Origin: Ianthella basta
Taxonomy: Eukaryota > Porifera > Demospongiae > Verongiida > Ianthellidae
Reading direction: 5' to 3'
NCBI GenBank assembly: GCA_964019415.1
Contig: OZ025889.1
Coordinates: 1,577,501-1,641,500, forward strand
Length of the DNA stretch: 64,000 bases
Notes under the pieces: model-generated
Told to the model about the DNA's origin: nothing
What the model saw: only the letters and a program-made list of their open reading frames with translations
Databases searched by the model: none
Position numbers and translations under genes: made by a program
In this document: positions 1-23,792 of the stretch, piece by piece
How positions within the stretch are numbered: the stretch's first letter is position 1
Layout: each line of letters starts with the position of its first letter

Positions 1-68
1 AAAGTAGCAAGCCTCCTCATTCCTGAAGAGTCCTTTCTGCAGGGCAGCACGACTGAACAACTCCAGGT
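1..68 (+). CDS. Possible last visible exon of a gene entering from the left
   Basis: The first 68 or so bases read open in frame 1 and end at a good donor (GTCAAG|GTAAGTG). This gives a short peptide starting KVASLLIPEESFLQ. I do not recognise the protein and find no convincing following exon before NUFIP1 ends at 1132. An AATAAA on this strand at 755-760 could be its poly(A) signal. One open exon with one donor is weak evidence, so chance is a real alternative. Confidence 0.25.
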
Positions 69-777
69 CAAGGTAAGTGTCCAGTAGATCACTCTTGGCT
101 TTAAAAAGAGGATCTTTGTGGGTAATTACAGACATTGACGGGTTTTGAGGGGTGCCTGTGCCTGTGTGTGACCAAGATAAACAGCAATATCCACACTATT
201 CTATCTGCCACTTCTCAAGTACCTTAACCCTTTAGCGCCCAATGACAGAAGTCAGAAGTCCATACACCAACAAAGACTTTCAACTCCTTCATGTGACTGA
301 CTGAATTAACCCACCTGCATACTGTGTTGCCATGGCTGGTGAATCCTATGGACCTGGGATCACTAATTACACACACGCGTACGAGCAGCTGCCATCAAAG
401 ATATAGCTCTGTTCAGGACAGGAAATGCCTCTTAATATACAGCACTGTACGTATTTTCCGTATATAATATACTGCACATACTGTATGTATGTATGTGCGT
501 GCACACCCACATGCAGCATAGTGTCAAGTCCAGGGGGTGCATTGTCACACGCTAGTTGGCATTTCACAAATACCTTTCCTTTATCTGGAGGGAGCTAGCC
601 ATTGCTGCAGCACATTTTCTGGATTCTGTTATAAATATTATGTCTGCTGCAAATGTTTGGTGAAAGTGAAACCCTTCTAGACTTTAGGTGCTATTGGAGT
701 GGGGTGGGGGGGTGGGGGAGTGGGAGGGGACTCTACACGTATCTCTGGTGCCCCAATAAATTATATACTTCGTGTAC

Positions 778-860
<83 letters not shown>

Positions 861-1131
861 ACATGTGGAATCAACATGGGTGTGAGTTTGCACTTGAGAA
901 AATCTCACTGACAAATGAATTCATTATAAAATCAGTACTACGATAGCAATTTCCTATATACATAGCTGTTGCAATGTAACATGATTCATTAGGTAAAGAA
1001 GTCATAATGAAATTCATTAGATTGCTGGACGGTATTGATGAAAGAGATGTGATACAAAATCAAACTAGTCACATACATACACTGACACTGCTCTCCCCCC
1101 ACAACAGAGAGCCAAGCAGCCGTATCCACTG
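69..1131. other. Non-coding stretch left of NUFIP1
   Basis: No coding signal was seen on either strand. The stretch holds a G-rich run near 700-730, a (TG)n tract at 779-860, and presumably the NUFIP1 3' untranslated region next to 1132. Open frames across the TG tract are repeat artefacts. Confidence 0.6.
779..860. repeat. (TG)n microsatellite
   Basis: About 80 bp of TG repeat with a few GAGTG interruptions, downstream of NUFIP1. Confidence 0.95.
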
Positions 1132-8346
<7,215 letters not shown>

Positions 8347-8982
8347 ACTGCTTTCAACACTCCGCGTCCACGTGGGTGAGCTTATTACGTCAGTAAACGT
8401 CACTATTACGCAATTATTACCTGCGTCGATTGATCTTGATCTTTCAGCAAAGCTGGAACATTCACGATCTATGCACAGCCTCAAAGACTTCGGACAACAA
8501 ATGAAAGTTGTGTATCTGAATAGTAAACTGCTAAACAACAGCCAACTTCTAGTCTCTAAATTGGTAAGGTACGTAGTCCGTCTTCTACCATGTCACGCCG
8601 TAGACACATTTTATGGTACAGGGAGACAAAGGAATTAATCGGACGAGGGTCGCATGATGCTAGCTCTGGTGTAACTGTGCTGCTGCAATTCGAGGGTGAG
8701 TGACTTGAGTTAACCCTAGCAGCTCCTGCTACAAACATTTCGTGGAGCAATGAATCGATAGCCACATCTCTACGGACAAACGTAGCAAGGTTGCGGTTAC
8801 TATGGTGCTGGCAAGATGCTGCAGAGCAAGCAACTTGCACAAGGACGCACGACTGAGTAAACACGTAACGCTCTATCGAATGTAGCTATATAGGACCGCA
8901 CGAGGGGCGGGATTTCGGTTAAGGGTGTGGTTCAAAGTGGGTGTGTCCGCGACATCGACCTTTGCAGAAGGAATCAATTAAA
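8347..8982. promoter_or_regulatory. Divergent promoter between NUFIP1 and esterase gene A
   Basis: 636 bp separate the NUFIP1 start (minus) from the esterase A start (plus). On the NUFIP1 side are a CACGTG E-box (8369-8374) and a CRE/ATF-type TTACGTCA (8385-8392). On the esterase side are a TATATA-like stretch near 8884 and a GGGGCGGG-type GC box near 8903. Function is inferred from position. Confidence 0.45.
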
Positions 8983-11796
<2,814 letters not shown>

Positions 11797-11944
11797 CTGT
11801 GTAGCTGAACCATGCAGTCATAAAGAGTAGTTTAAAGGTTTAGGAAGTGAGCTAATTTGCTGAACACTTGTAACTTTGTATATGGCGTAGATTGGATTGG
11901 ATGTATGTAACTATATTGGTACTCAGCGTTGCCTATCTATGCTG

Positions 11945-11954
11945 GGTCACGAGA
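11945..11954. promoter_or_regulatory. E-box-like GTCACGAGAC upstream of copy B
   Basis: One base off the palindrome GTCACGTGAC found upstream of copy C. It lies about 30 bp before the copy B ATG. Role inferred only. Confidence 0.3.
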
Positions 11955-11982
11955 CTATAGTTTGGGCGTGGCCAGGCAGATA

Positions 11983-12512
11983 ATGGCATCCTTAATACTG
12001 CCGTTTGCTGTGCTGCTTTGCTTGGTGTACGGGGCGGGCAGCACGGCTGATCTCGTCTTGCTCACAGAAGCAGCGACTAAGGAGGTACGCAATGGGATAC
12101 AGGGACAACTTCCATCTTTTTTGTCGCTGTGCCGATGCCAGTCTGTCCATCAGACGGCTTACCTGCTATACGTAAATATATGGCTGTTGTTATCTCGGTT
12201 GTTATAGATAAACGAGTTCGATCGATAATCTATGGTTATATGTGCTCTGCGTTATGTTCTACTGATAGGGGGCCGTGTGCTTAGATGGGTCACCTGGAGG
12301 ATACTACTTTCGTCCAGGTAAAGTAGGCACCGTCTCACTGGCTGCATCCTGCATTCCTATTCCTACAACACTGCATGACTTTTCCAATTGCTCTGGATCT
12401 TCTGGACCTTGTAGATGCCATTTCACGCATGCCCCTCATGTAGCAATAAATGTGTGTAGTATGACTCGATCAGGAGCGTGTATTTTAGGCATAACGTACA
12501 GTTGCCTTGGTT

Positions 12513-12559
<47 letters not shown>

Positions 12560-12872
12560 CGTGTGTGCGTGTGTGTGTATGTGTGTACGTGTATGTGCGT
12601 TTTGCTTCAGGAACTGGACATGGTTCGACCAAGTGGATCCTTCACCAGGAGGGGGGAGAGTGGTGCTATGGCAAAGACGCTTGCTGGGTGCGCAGCATGT
12701 CACCTTTAGGATCTTCCAAGAACTGGCCCAAGAATGCAACTTTTGGTGGATTGCTCTCTGATAACAAGACTGTAAACCCTTACTTCTATGACTGGAATGT
12801 AGCTTTTCTCAAGTACTGTGATGGTGCATTCTTCTCTGGGGAAGTGTAAGCTAGTGGCCTGTGTGTGTACGT

Positions 12873-12957
<85 letters not shown>

Positions 12958-13715
12958 ATGTACATGTGTAGTGTGTGTGTCAGTGTGTGTACACGTGCAC
13001 TCTGGATCGCATCTGTATAGTCTAGTGACTGTTCAACACTTTGAGCAATTGTGGTGAGCCTGGTATATCTCCACTGTAGGCCTCACCCGGTGCATGATGG
13101 TGACAGTATAATCTACTTCAGAGGAAAGAGACTACTTCGTGCTGCACTGGAAGACCTCTCCAGCAAAGGAATGAAGAGTGCCACAGGGGTGATTTTGACA
13201 GGGTGTTCTGGTATGTTATGTGTACAATTGCATACATGTTTGTGAATGTGTGTGTGCACGAGTGTGAATGTATTAGTGTATACCAGTACTATGTACTTGT
13301 GTCAATGTCTGTTGGGTGCTACCCAGCCATATGGCTGATGTGTCTTCCAAAGTCCCTTGTTGTTTTCTACGTATTCCCTCCCACTTACTCTTGCCTCCCT
13401 AACTTACCACTTATACCCTCATGCATCTTCTCTCTCCCTCTCTTTCCCTCCCATCCCTTTCTCCCCTATCTCCCCTCCCTCCCTCTCTCCCTTCATTTTA
13501 CTCTCTCCTACACTTCCTTTAATGTATGCACTGTCTTCCTCACACTCTCTTCAAAACTTCTCTCTTCCCCACGGTCCATGTCCGTGCCCCTGCATCTCCA
13601 TGCAGGTGGTGGCTTGGCCACTTACCTTCATGCTGACTATGTACGAAGCTATCTTCCACCACAAGTCCCACTGAAAGCCATTGCTGATGCAGGGTATGCG
13701 CTAATACACACCAAT

Positions 13716-13779
<64 letters not shown>

Positions 13780-16133
13780 GCACACACGCACGTGCGCACA
13801 CACACACACATGCATGCACACAGCACACAATTTAAACCAACGAACCATTCACATGGGCACAATTACCTGCTAAGAGCTTTATCCTTTTGTCCTATACTGT
13901 AAATTCTATACTAGTATCCACCCTCTGGATCCTACTGATGGCAATTCGCACCTGCCCTCTATACAGTTACTTCAATGAGTCTTTGTTACTCTGCCAAAAA
14001 GCTCTTGTTTAGCTTTTTTAGTGCTTTTATTTATCTCCTTTATAGTTACTTCCTGAATGCCAGGAACTGGGAGGGAGAGTTGCTCCTTCAACCACTCTTG
14101 CAGGAAGGTAGGTGCATAAATTCTGCACTCTACATGGCTTTGCAGCTATTGCGAATGAAGGCATGAATTCATGGCTGTTACTGTTGTGTGCTATCTCATA
14201 CTGGCTCATATTGTACATTGCGCTCTCCTCACCTTGTGTGAACTATGCTTTGCATCATTCTCCTTCTCCGGTTCCCCCCCCTCCTCCTCCTCCTCCTGTC
14301 TTCTATCCTCCTCTTCCTCCTCTTCGCCTCCACATCCTCCACATCTTCCTCCTCCTCCTCCTCCTCCTCCTCCTCCTCCTCCTCCTCCTCTCCTCTGTAA
14401 AGTGTTTCACCTGCAAAATTGCAGTGGTGGTGTCAACCAAGACTGTATTTTAGCTCACAAAGGGGCAGAATGGAAGTGCATCTTTCCACAGGTGCAGACA
14501 GGGAGTCCCAACACACCTCCCACAGTGTGCATACCATATTTCCATGATGGTTGTTGTGGTGATGCTGTGTGCTGCTTTTTGCCCATGCAGCCATTCTTGT
14601 GCGGCGCCTTAGTGATACACAATGGCTTTTAGTACCACCAGCATTTACTGAAAGAGATTCGGCCACGTTTTTTGACATCTATGTAGTGCAGACAATCACT
14701 CTGAATAGATGAATTCTGTTTATGCACTTTGCTCTTAAAATTTGTTTGTAGTAATACTTTTGGAGGTAGGGCTAGCCTAATAAGCTATTTCCTGATGGCA
14801 ATTAAAAGTATCCATTACACAGCTTGCTAGGATGTAGCGAGAGGATCAAAGAAAATCAGCCATTACCAATTGAGACTTGTACCTAGGACTTATGCTCCAT
14901 TGCAGAGTTTCAACCACCAACACGTTAATCCTGGCAACGACCATTTGCCTCAACTCACCTTATATGCATATACTAGGGGAGAAGATGATTATTTTCGTCA
15001 TGGCTGAAATTCTGCACTAGATCTAGAGTGTAAGGTCCAAGATGCAAGCCTTGTTTCTTGCTGCTGATTTACCTTCTCTCAAAATATTCTTTCAAGCTGT
15101 GAATTGGATGCCCCTGCCACAGATATAGCTGGTTTGCAGAGCACTTACTAACATAGCATCTCTCTTAATTACCTACCTTCCACTGCAGTACACAGCTCCT
15201 TTTATTAAGACCCCAGTCTTCCAGTATAACTGTCTGTATGACACGTGGCAGCTTGTCAACGTCCTTCAGATATATTCTTTTCCTGATGGCATCTCTGATT
15301 ACATGAAAAAAGCAGTGCTAAATTATCGCCAGGTAAGGCCCAATACACTACATGCAGTAACATAGTGTAACTGCAATGCTAATATATGTAATTATAGAAG
15401 AGATGAAATTTCCAGACCAAATTCTGTTCATAAAGTTTATTGTTCATCAAGCATCGTAGATTAGCCATATGCCCATGAATGCCATGCACAGTGCATGTAC
15501 TTGTCAGTGGAGCCATTCACTCATCCTCATGTAAAATTAATGATGATTTTACACATTTGTTCTGCACTACAGCCATAATATTGTATGCTTGCATGCAGTA
15601 CATGGGAATGAGCCCATCTTGAGGCCCGTCTGCCAGGACTAGCCAATTGTATGGAGTTGATAGCTAGCTACAATTGTTATTGAAAGGAAAGGTATAGCTT
15701 CTGTCATTGCTGCCTCCTATTGTGTCACTTGATGCCTAGTATCGTGTAGCCAGCCCCTTTCCTCCTTTCAAATTGCTGCTATTGCATCAGAATGTAATAA
15801 CAAAGGGGAGAAGTGGTCTGGGGTTACATGAAACCTACTGGAAACCATGCCAGCACATGTGAAGATAATAGTTTTACTGAATTTCATTTTGCACATCAGG
15901 AGTTTCTGGATGACAGTGCGGCTGTGAATGCTTCAAAGACAAGCGGAATGTTCCTTCCAGCTTGCTTGGAGCACTGCATGTCCCTCAATGACACGTTATG
16001 GACCAAGATCAAGGTCGGAGGAATGACAGCAGGGGAGGCCATTAGCAAGTGGTTCTTTGGGTCAGGACCCCTTCACCTCATTGACTGCTCTTGGCCTTGT
16101 AACCCAACCTGCCCTGACAAGAAATTTGGCTAG
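11983..16133 (+). CDS. Pectinacetylesterase/Notum-family secreted hydrolase, copy B
   Basis: Nine exons: 11983-12084, 12269-12317, 12611-12845, 13080-13210, 13606-13693, 14046-14107, 14403-14491, 15189-15332 and 15900-16133. They give 377 residues with the same exon plan as copy A. The signal peptide is MASLILPFAVLLCLVYGAGS. Ser172 (GCSGGG), Asp270 (YDTWQL) and His325 (CLEHC) are kept. Two active-site regions differ from A and C: the substrate/oxyanion loop is QEGGEWCYGKDAC instead of [10 protein letters not shown], and the elbow is GCSGGG instead of GCSAGG. Exon 6 is also the most diverged (YFLNARNWEGELLLQPLL). B may be a specialised or weakened enzyme. Exons 1, 4 and 9 are very close to copy A, so A and B are recent sisters or have been homogenised. 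Confidence 0.9.
12515..12600. repeat. (TG)n tract in copy B intron 2
   Basis: About 85 bp of interrupted TG repeats just before exon 3 (12611). Confidence 0.9.
12870..12956. repeat. (TG)n microsatellite in copy B intron 3
   Basis: Lies about 25 bp after the exon 3 donor, the same intron position as the copy A tract. Copy C lacks it. Confidence 0.95.
13720..13812. repeat. (CA)n microsatellite in copy B intron 5
   Basis: About 90 bp of CA with a few interruptions, starting about 27 bp after the exon 5 donor. Confidence 0.95.
14273..14396. repeat. (CCT)n tract before exon 7 of copy B
   Basis: CCT/TCC repeats end almost on the acceptor (TGTAAAG). It is in the same intron position as the C/T tract of copy A. 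Confidence 0.95.
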
Positions 16134-16397
16134 GTAGCTAGCTAGCTATTGCTAATGTGTCACCCTGTTACTGTATATAGCTACATAGCCATGAAGAGTA
16201 GTTTCGAAAGCATGCAAGCTGATTGGACAAACACCTTGTAGCTATGCATTACATATTGTATCCGTTTTACAGTGCATGTGTTATACATGCATGTGCATTT
16301 AAATTAATGGATTCTCCGCCATGCAGAAGCTCTATATGTATATTGCCGCCATGTTCTAGTTGCTGTAGCTGTGCGTTCGGTCACGTGACTAAGCAAT
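16134..16397 (+). promoter_or_regulatory. Intergenic space and promoter of copy C, with a perfect GTCACGTGAC
   Basis: 264 bp separate the copy B stop from the copy C ATG. GTCACGTGAC at 16380-16389 is a perfect palindromic M/E-box (the CLEAR/USF/TFE-type motif) 8 bp before the ATG at 16398, so it sits in or next to the transcription start region. Confidence 0.5.
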
Positions 16398-19363
16398 ATG
16401 CCGCCTCTCGCTCATCTCTTTCTGTCCTGCGTCCTCCTACTTCTACTCCGCGGAGGAACCTCCTCCAACCAACTGGTGCTGCTCAAGGATGCGGCGGAGA
16501 AAGAGGTGAGTATGGGTGATCGCGCGCAGTAACTAGCTACGAAGTTGCTTTCAGTGCACTGCAGGAAAGCCAATGGCCCTTTGTCCCACTGCTTAAATGT
16601 ACTTCTTCGAATTCTTGGTGCACCCAGGGCGCAGTCTGCTTGGATGGCACGCCAGGAGGGTATTATTTCAGACCAGGTCAGGCGAATGTATGATCCTTCA
16701 CCCGTGTGCACTGCATATTCACATACGTAGTGGTGTAAAGATAACGCACATGCAGCTGTGTGGCTTCACTGTACATATCTGTATATCCGTTTAGCCTAGC
16801 TACTTGGCTTTATGAATCGTGCTCATGCACTGTACTTCACTGAAATAGCTAGCTATATACATTCGAGCGAGGCTGGTCGCATTTAATGTATGTCCTAGTA
16901 TAATTTATGCTGTACAATTGGATCAGACGAATATACATAACATTGTTATCCTCTGATCTTACCTCTTATGCTGTGTTGAGTGCCTGTTTAGGAAGTGGCA
17001 GCGGTGCTTCAAGTTGGATTTTGTACCTTCAAGGAGGTGGATGGTGCTATGATGAGGCAGAGTGTGCTGTGCGCAGTACCACTAACCTAGGGTCATCAAA
17101 AGACTGGAAGCCAAATGCAACTTTCAATGGCATTCTCTCAGAGGATGCAACAGTGAACCCTGACTTCTACAACTGGAATATCGTCTACGTTAATTACTGC
17201 GATGGGGCTTCATTTGCAGGAAATGTGTAAGCATAATATGCATTTACAGTTTCCAGCCTAGGGTAGCTGAACTCAAGGTTCCAAGCTATCAGCAGTCTCT
17301 TTATTGCTGGGGGTACAAGCCCCGGGGTCCACTTTTATCATGACAGTATATCTGATGTCCTGATGATATGTACTACCTTAGTTTGTTGGAGCGACAAACC
17401 AAATTGTACAGACACTAGAGTGGAAGCCATTGCTATTGTGTATGACCATATATGTGCTAGGTAGTCTCATGCCCAGCTCCTAGTCTCTGTGAACTGCACG
17501 TAGAATGTTATTGAAATTTGAAGTAAAATCTCTCTGTGATTGTGCAATAATAATATCGCAGAGAATGGGGACTGGACGCTAGACAAATGTTAAGATACTG
17601 CCATTCTGCCTTTCCAGGACCACCCCAGTGTCGGTGTTTGGTTACACCCTGTACTTCAGAGGCAAGAGGTTGTTACAAGCGGCACTAAATAACATCTCTG
17701 AGAAAGGACTGATTACTGCATCATCACAATGGCTGCTGACAGGAGGTTCAGGTGAGGCACTGTTGTGGCTGTCCTACGTCATATGAGGCGTGTCTCAATG
17801 CATTTATCTCCATACCCCTATACTCACCTTCTGTACTCTACCCTTTCTTTTAGCTGGCGGTCTTGCAACCTATCTGCATTGCGATTATGTCCGAGAATAT
17901 CTGCCAAAGTCAGTGCCACTCAAATGTCTTGCTGATGCTGGGTGAGTAAGTAGTCAATATACTGTTATTTCTAGTGCATCAGTGCCAGTGATCTGTACTA
18001 AGTGCTTATACGTACCAACATAAACATTCATTCTACTCTCACCTTTTGCGACAAAATGCACTCTCCTTATTAGCTACTTCCTGGATGCCAAGAATTGGCT
18101 GGGACAGGAGCATATTACCCCACTCTACCAGTATGGTAGGTGTGCATGGAATATTTAAATTCAGTTGTGAAAATTACCCACACATGCAATTCTTTGAAGC
18201 ATTGTGAATCTGACAAGGTGATTTATGCACCCCCCCTCCCCCTCTATGCCTATGCCCTGTATACCCTGCGTGTTTGTGCACATTTCATGTGAATATTTGT
18301 GACCTTGGCCTCAGTGTTCAAGATGCAGAACTGTAGTGGTGGTGTCAACCAAGACTGCATTAATGCCAACAAGGGCACAGAGTGGAAGTGCTTCTTTGCA
18401 CAGGTTTGTAGATTTGCATAAACTGAAACTCGTGTTGTATGGGATATAACTGCATCATAAGACTCCGGCCTATATGTAGAAGCTCCTTCTCTAGCTGTTT
18501 CCTCTCCTTCTCTATCCTCAGTACACTTTCCCATACATCAAGACACCTATGTTCCAGCTCAACTCTCTGTATGACACTTGGCAAATTCCAAACATCCTTC
18601 AAATTACTTGTGACTTCCCTGATGGCTGCTCACTAGAACAGAAGCTGGCAGTGCTGGGGTATAGGCAGGTACGTGGCTAATATGCATGTAGAGGCTGGAG
18701 CTAGGATCTGATCACAGTTCTTTCTATAGCTATGGGTACAAGCCACTATCACTGATAATGTGTATGCTTGCCTCTTCAGCTGCATTGTATTTGTGTTTAC
18801 TCTAATACCGTAATGTGATCCAAGTCCCTCTTGTGTAGCTAATGCATGCTCATACTATGCAGCTCTTCATCATTCTCTCTCATGACATTGGCAGTAAGCT
18901 TTTGCATGATGTAGGTACCTTGAGGTCTCTACATAAGCATTGGAATAGGGGGGAGGGCAAGCATACAGTCTTGCTCCCTCCTCCCCCAGATTTGACAGTG
19001 TTCTAGTGCCAATGCTCTACGTCTGCTTTCTTTAAGGATACGTTCAGCTGCAAGGCTCCTACATCTATTCATCTTCCTTCTGTGTCCATGTTTTGCTGTT
19101 CCCTGTGGTTTTCTCTCTCTCTCCCCTGAACATAGACCTTCCTCAATGACAGCAAGGCTGTGAATGCATCTATGACAAGTGGAATGTTTCTACCTGCATG
19201 TCTGGAGCACGGCCTCTCTGTGGGAACTGAAACCTGGGTTCAGATCAAAATTGGAGGGATGACAATAGCAGAAGCCTTTGCCAAGTGGTACTTTGGGTCA
19301 GGACCACTTCACCTCATTGACTGCGCTTGGCCCTGCAACCCAACATGCCCTAAGAAGGGATAG
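16398..19363 (+). CDS. Pectinacetylesterase/Notum-family secreted hydrolase, copy C
   Basis: Nine exons: 16398-16505, 16628-16676, 16992-17226, 17618-17751, 17854-17941, 18074-18135, 18315-18403, 18522-18668 and 19136-19363. They give 379 residues. A signal peptide ([20 protein letters not shown]) precedes [38 protein letters not shown] then [16 protein letters not shown] (Ser175), YDTWQI (Asp273) and CLEHG (His329). The triad is intact, but the cysteines next to Ser and His in copies A and B (GCS, EHC) are both Gly here (GGS, EHG), so a disulphide seems to have been lost or gained as a pair. Overall it is the most diverged copy, except that exon 7 is identical over all 89 bases to copy A and exon 6 is very close. 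Confidence 0.92.
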
Positions 19364-19524
19364 GCAGTCGTTAGTTGATTAAATACATTTGAGATGAACA
19401 ACACATGTACATGCAACAGCACAGTATACATGTAGTATACGATATTCCGATAATTCGGATTTTGTCTAGATTCGTTTCAAAATCAAATTTTTGTTTGGAA
19501 TCGGGATCCAGCAGAGCTAACAAA

Positions 19525-21247
<1,723 letters not shown>

Positions 21248-21956
21248 TCACCTTTTGTTTGTCTGTGCTTCTGCATGCACTTGGAGTATGTTGTAACTCC
21301 TTTATCATCTACTTTGCAGACTGTCCTTTCACTGTCTCAGTCTAGAGCTCATTTGCGTGTGTGCGGTCAGCTTTCTTCAGCTGTCTGTGATTCATCAGTC
21401 AATGTGCTAATGTAGCACAATATGTGTGCTTTGCTCCTCAGATTCAACACTGTGGCTTATGGATATACGTAGCAACACATGATGCTCACAGAGTGGAGCA
21501 AGAAGGGTTGCTCGAGAACATGCAGCGTTTAGACGCACGTTAATTACCATGGCAACGGGATCTATAATAAGCTATAGTTATTACAAGGGATGTGGTTGCT
21601 CAGTACAACATTAAATATGGCCGGCTGTTGCTCACGAGTATGCCTTTCTGGCCGTGATACGTTTTCTTTGTGTCCCATTACCAGGAGGTGGGTTGCAAGT
21701 GTTGTATTGTCGGACTCAATGTGTGTTTAAGCGAAACGAATGTCTGTGGAAAATTTGTCTCGTGTTATAGGGGCTCGTTACGTTACTGTGTGCCGGTAGT
21801 GAAACTTGTAAAACTTTGGACGTTTTGTGTGGACCACGTAGTATAGCTAGAAGTAGAGGCAACACGATGTTTCAGGTTACTTATTACTTATAATTTAACA
21901 GCTGAAGAAGGCTTCTGCTACACTTATACTAGCTACGTGATCTGGTCGAAAGTCTC

Positions 21957-22093
21957 TCCCCTCGCCCCTCCCCCTCCACCACCCCCCTCCCCTCCCCCTC
22001 CCCTTCCACCACCCCCCTCCCCCCTCCCCCTCCCCATCCACTACCCCCTCCCCCTCCCCCTCCCCCTCCCTCCTCCCCTCCTCCTCCCCTTTC
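21957..22093. repeat. C/T-rich (CCCCTC)n tract
   Basis: Low-complexity CCCCTCC/CCACC repeat in intergenic DNA. Confidence 0.95.
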
Positions 22094-22185
22094 TGTTACG
22101 ATAATCTGTCTGTTTATTTATAATTATGATAATGCCTTAAATTGGAAAGGCCTGCACTGAAACTTTACTCCACGGACACACTGTT

Positions 22186-22362
22186 CATTGGTGGATCTGG
22201 GATTTTTGAAAGGGGGGTTCTAAAGTGGTTTGGTGCACACACGGTGTCCCTGATATGGCTGCCAATCCTCCTTCTGGTCTAAAAGCTACCCAATATCCTA
22301 CATAGGTCTAGCAAAAGGAGGGTTCCTTTGCACCCCTGGATCCCCCTATAGATCCGCCACTG
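22186..22362. mobile_element. Small non-autonomous DNA element with GGCGGATC-type ends
   Basis: The left end CATTGGTGGATCTG pairs with the right end TAGATCCGCCACTG (complement CAGTGGCGGATCTA). It is 177 bp with a non-coding interior, a common miniature-element form in invertebrates. Confidence 0.6.
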
Positions 22363-22673
22363 CTGTTGTGTTGCATGCTGTGAGTATGTATCTCTCTGTG
22401 TGTGTGTAGCTACATGGTGTGCATGTGCATGCGTGTGTGCATACATACTTGCATACATGCATTACATACATACATTTATGCATGTGTGTATAATTTCTGT
22501 GTATAGCTATAGATGTGGTGTAGTAGCTATTGCCACTAGCTACATAAGTCTTGGCAGGTGATTTCAGCCTACTGCCTCTGCTATTCCACTATATATGTGC
22601 ATGGGATATTAAGTACTGGAAGTATTACAGTGCAGTGCACAATATAGCTAGCATTCTATCTCATTATTGTAGG

Positions 22674-23792
22674 ATGTTTAAAAGGTACAGGAAGACCACC
22701 CTCAGCTTGTTACTGCTTGCTATTACCCTTGTTGGACTATGGCTGAAACATCTCTGTGTACCCCTGCCACCTTGTAACAGGAACTGGGACAGACAAGCTC
22801 CGGTGTCTGCCATAGCAAAAACCGGTACTTGCAGATTCAATGTATCTGTGTACTTGGACGACATCTCGTATCTCAAGTATACCTATCCTGACTTTGAGAA
22901 AGACACAGCAGCTGCTGTTGGTCAATGTGTGCTACCTCACGGTGCCAAGTGCATTGTACAAGCGTCAGATGCAAAGTCTGATGTTTTGTTTCGAGCGGTT
23001 GCAGATCTGGATTACCCACTTCTGGATAGATTTATGCGTTACATGAGAACTGTAACAAGACATTGTGAGGGGCAGTTGTTAGCAGTGCTCTCTTCTGAAG
23101 CAGTTAATACCCCGTATCAACATTGGCAACTAAATTTGGCAGATATTAGAATCGATTACCACCTGTCATCTGATATTCTCTTCTCTGAAAAATGTTTCCT
23201 ACCGCTTGCAGAAATTAAACACAGACCACCGCCAGAGCCTTCTACAAGGAAGGGCATTGCCATGTTTGTTAGCAACTGTAAACCTACTGTGGAGTGGCGG
23301 AATAAATATCTAAAGGAACTGATGTTACACGTGCACATTGACTCCTATGGCAAATGTTTTCATAATGTGCCAGAGGAAGCCAAAGAAGGCACCAGTGGTA
23401 GTAAGTTTGATTCCTTTCGTGAGATAGCCAAGAACTATCGAATGGTTGTCATTTTTGAGAATGTAATTCTGGCCGACTACATTACAGAAAAAATTAGATT
23501 GGTTTATGATTCAGGTGCTATACCGGTGTACTGGGGCCCGCCGCAGGTATATGCGTGGGCCCCAGGTAACCATAGCTTCATTGACGCCAGTGCATTCAGT
23601 GGACCAAAAGAACTTGCTGATTACCTGAAGCGAGTGGATACAGAAGACGCCCTCTTCAGGTACCATACAACAAATTTTGACATAGAGAAGAGCAGAGCCA
23701 TGGTGGACAAGTGGTGCACAAGGACTGAGTACATGTGTAGTCTGTGCAAGTTGGCATATGAAAAGAAAGCAAAATTGTGTAATTTGTTATAA
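22674..23792 (+). CDS. GT10-family alpha-1,3-fucosyltransferase
   Basis: A Golgi type II membrane enzyme that moves fucose from GDP-fucose to N-acetylglucosamine-containing glycans. The intronless coding region has 372 residues. A short basic cytoplasmic tail (MFKRYRK) precedes a membrane anchor at about 8-24. The N-terminal domain contains NLADIRIDYHLSSDI, like the family motif before the acceptor site. The donor-binding C-terminal domain at about 192-350 has AMFVSNCKP, DSYGKC, the signature FENVILADYITEK (261-273), GAIPVYWGP and a following GNHSFIDASAFSGPKELADYL. Acceptor specificity cannot be read from sequence. A frame upstream is also open to 22551, but ATG 22674 gives the expected anchor and follows an acceptor-like TTGTAG. 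Confidence 0.9.
   Translation: MFKRYRKTTLSLLLLAITLVGLWLKHLCVPLPPCNRNWDRQAPVSAIAKTGTCRFNVSVYLDDISYLKYTYPDFEKDTAAAVGQCVLPHGAKCIVQASDAKSDVLFRAVADLDYPLLDRFMRYMRTVTRHCEGQLLAVLSSEAVNTPYQHWQLNLADIRIDYHLSSDILFSEKCFLPLAEIKHRPPPEPSTRKGIAMFVSNCKPTVEWRNKYLKELMLHVHIDSYGKCFHNVPEEAKEGTSGSKFDSFREIAKNYRMVVIFENVILADYITEKIRLVYDSGAIPVYWGPPQVYAWAPGNHSFIDASAFSGPKELADYLKRVDTEDALFRYHTTNFDIEKSRAMVDKWCTRTEYMCSLCKLAYEKKAKLCNLL

Larger units (their letters stand above)
21248..22673. other. Intergenic region between NCBP2 and the fucosyltransferase
   Basis: Contains the NCBP2 3' end, a C/T-rich tract (21957-22093) and a small DNA element (22186-22362). TTATTGTAG|G just before the ATG at 22674 looks like the acceptor of a 5' untranslated intron. 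No other coding signal was seen. Confidence 0.6.

Noticed and set aside
22551-22673. Longer fucosyltransferase N-terminus
   Set aside because: The extra 41 residues precede an acceptor-like TTGTAG and would put the membrane anchor in the middle. ATG 22674 gives the usual type II layout.
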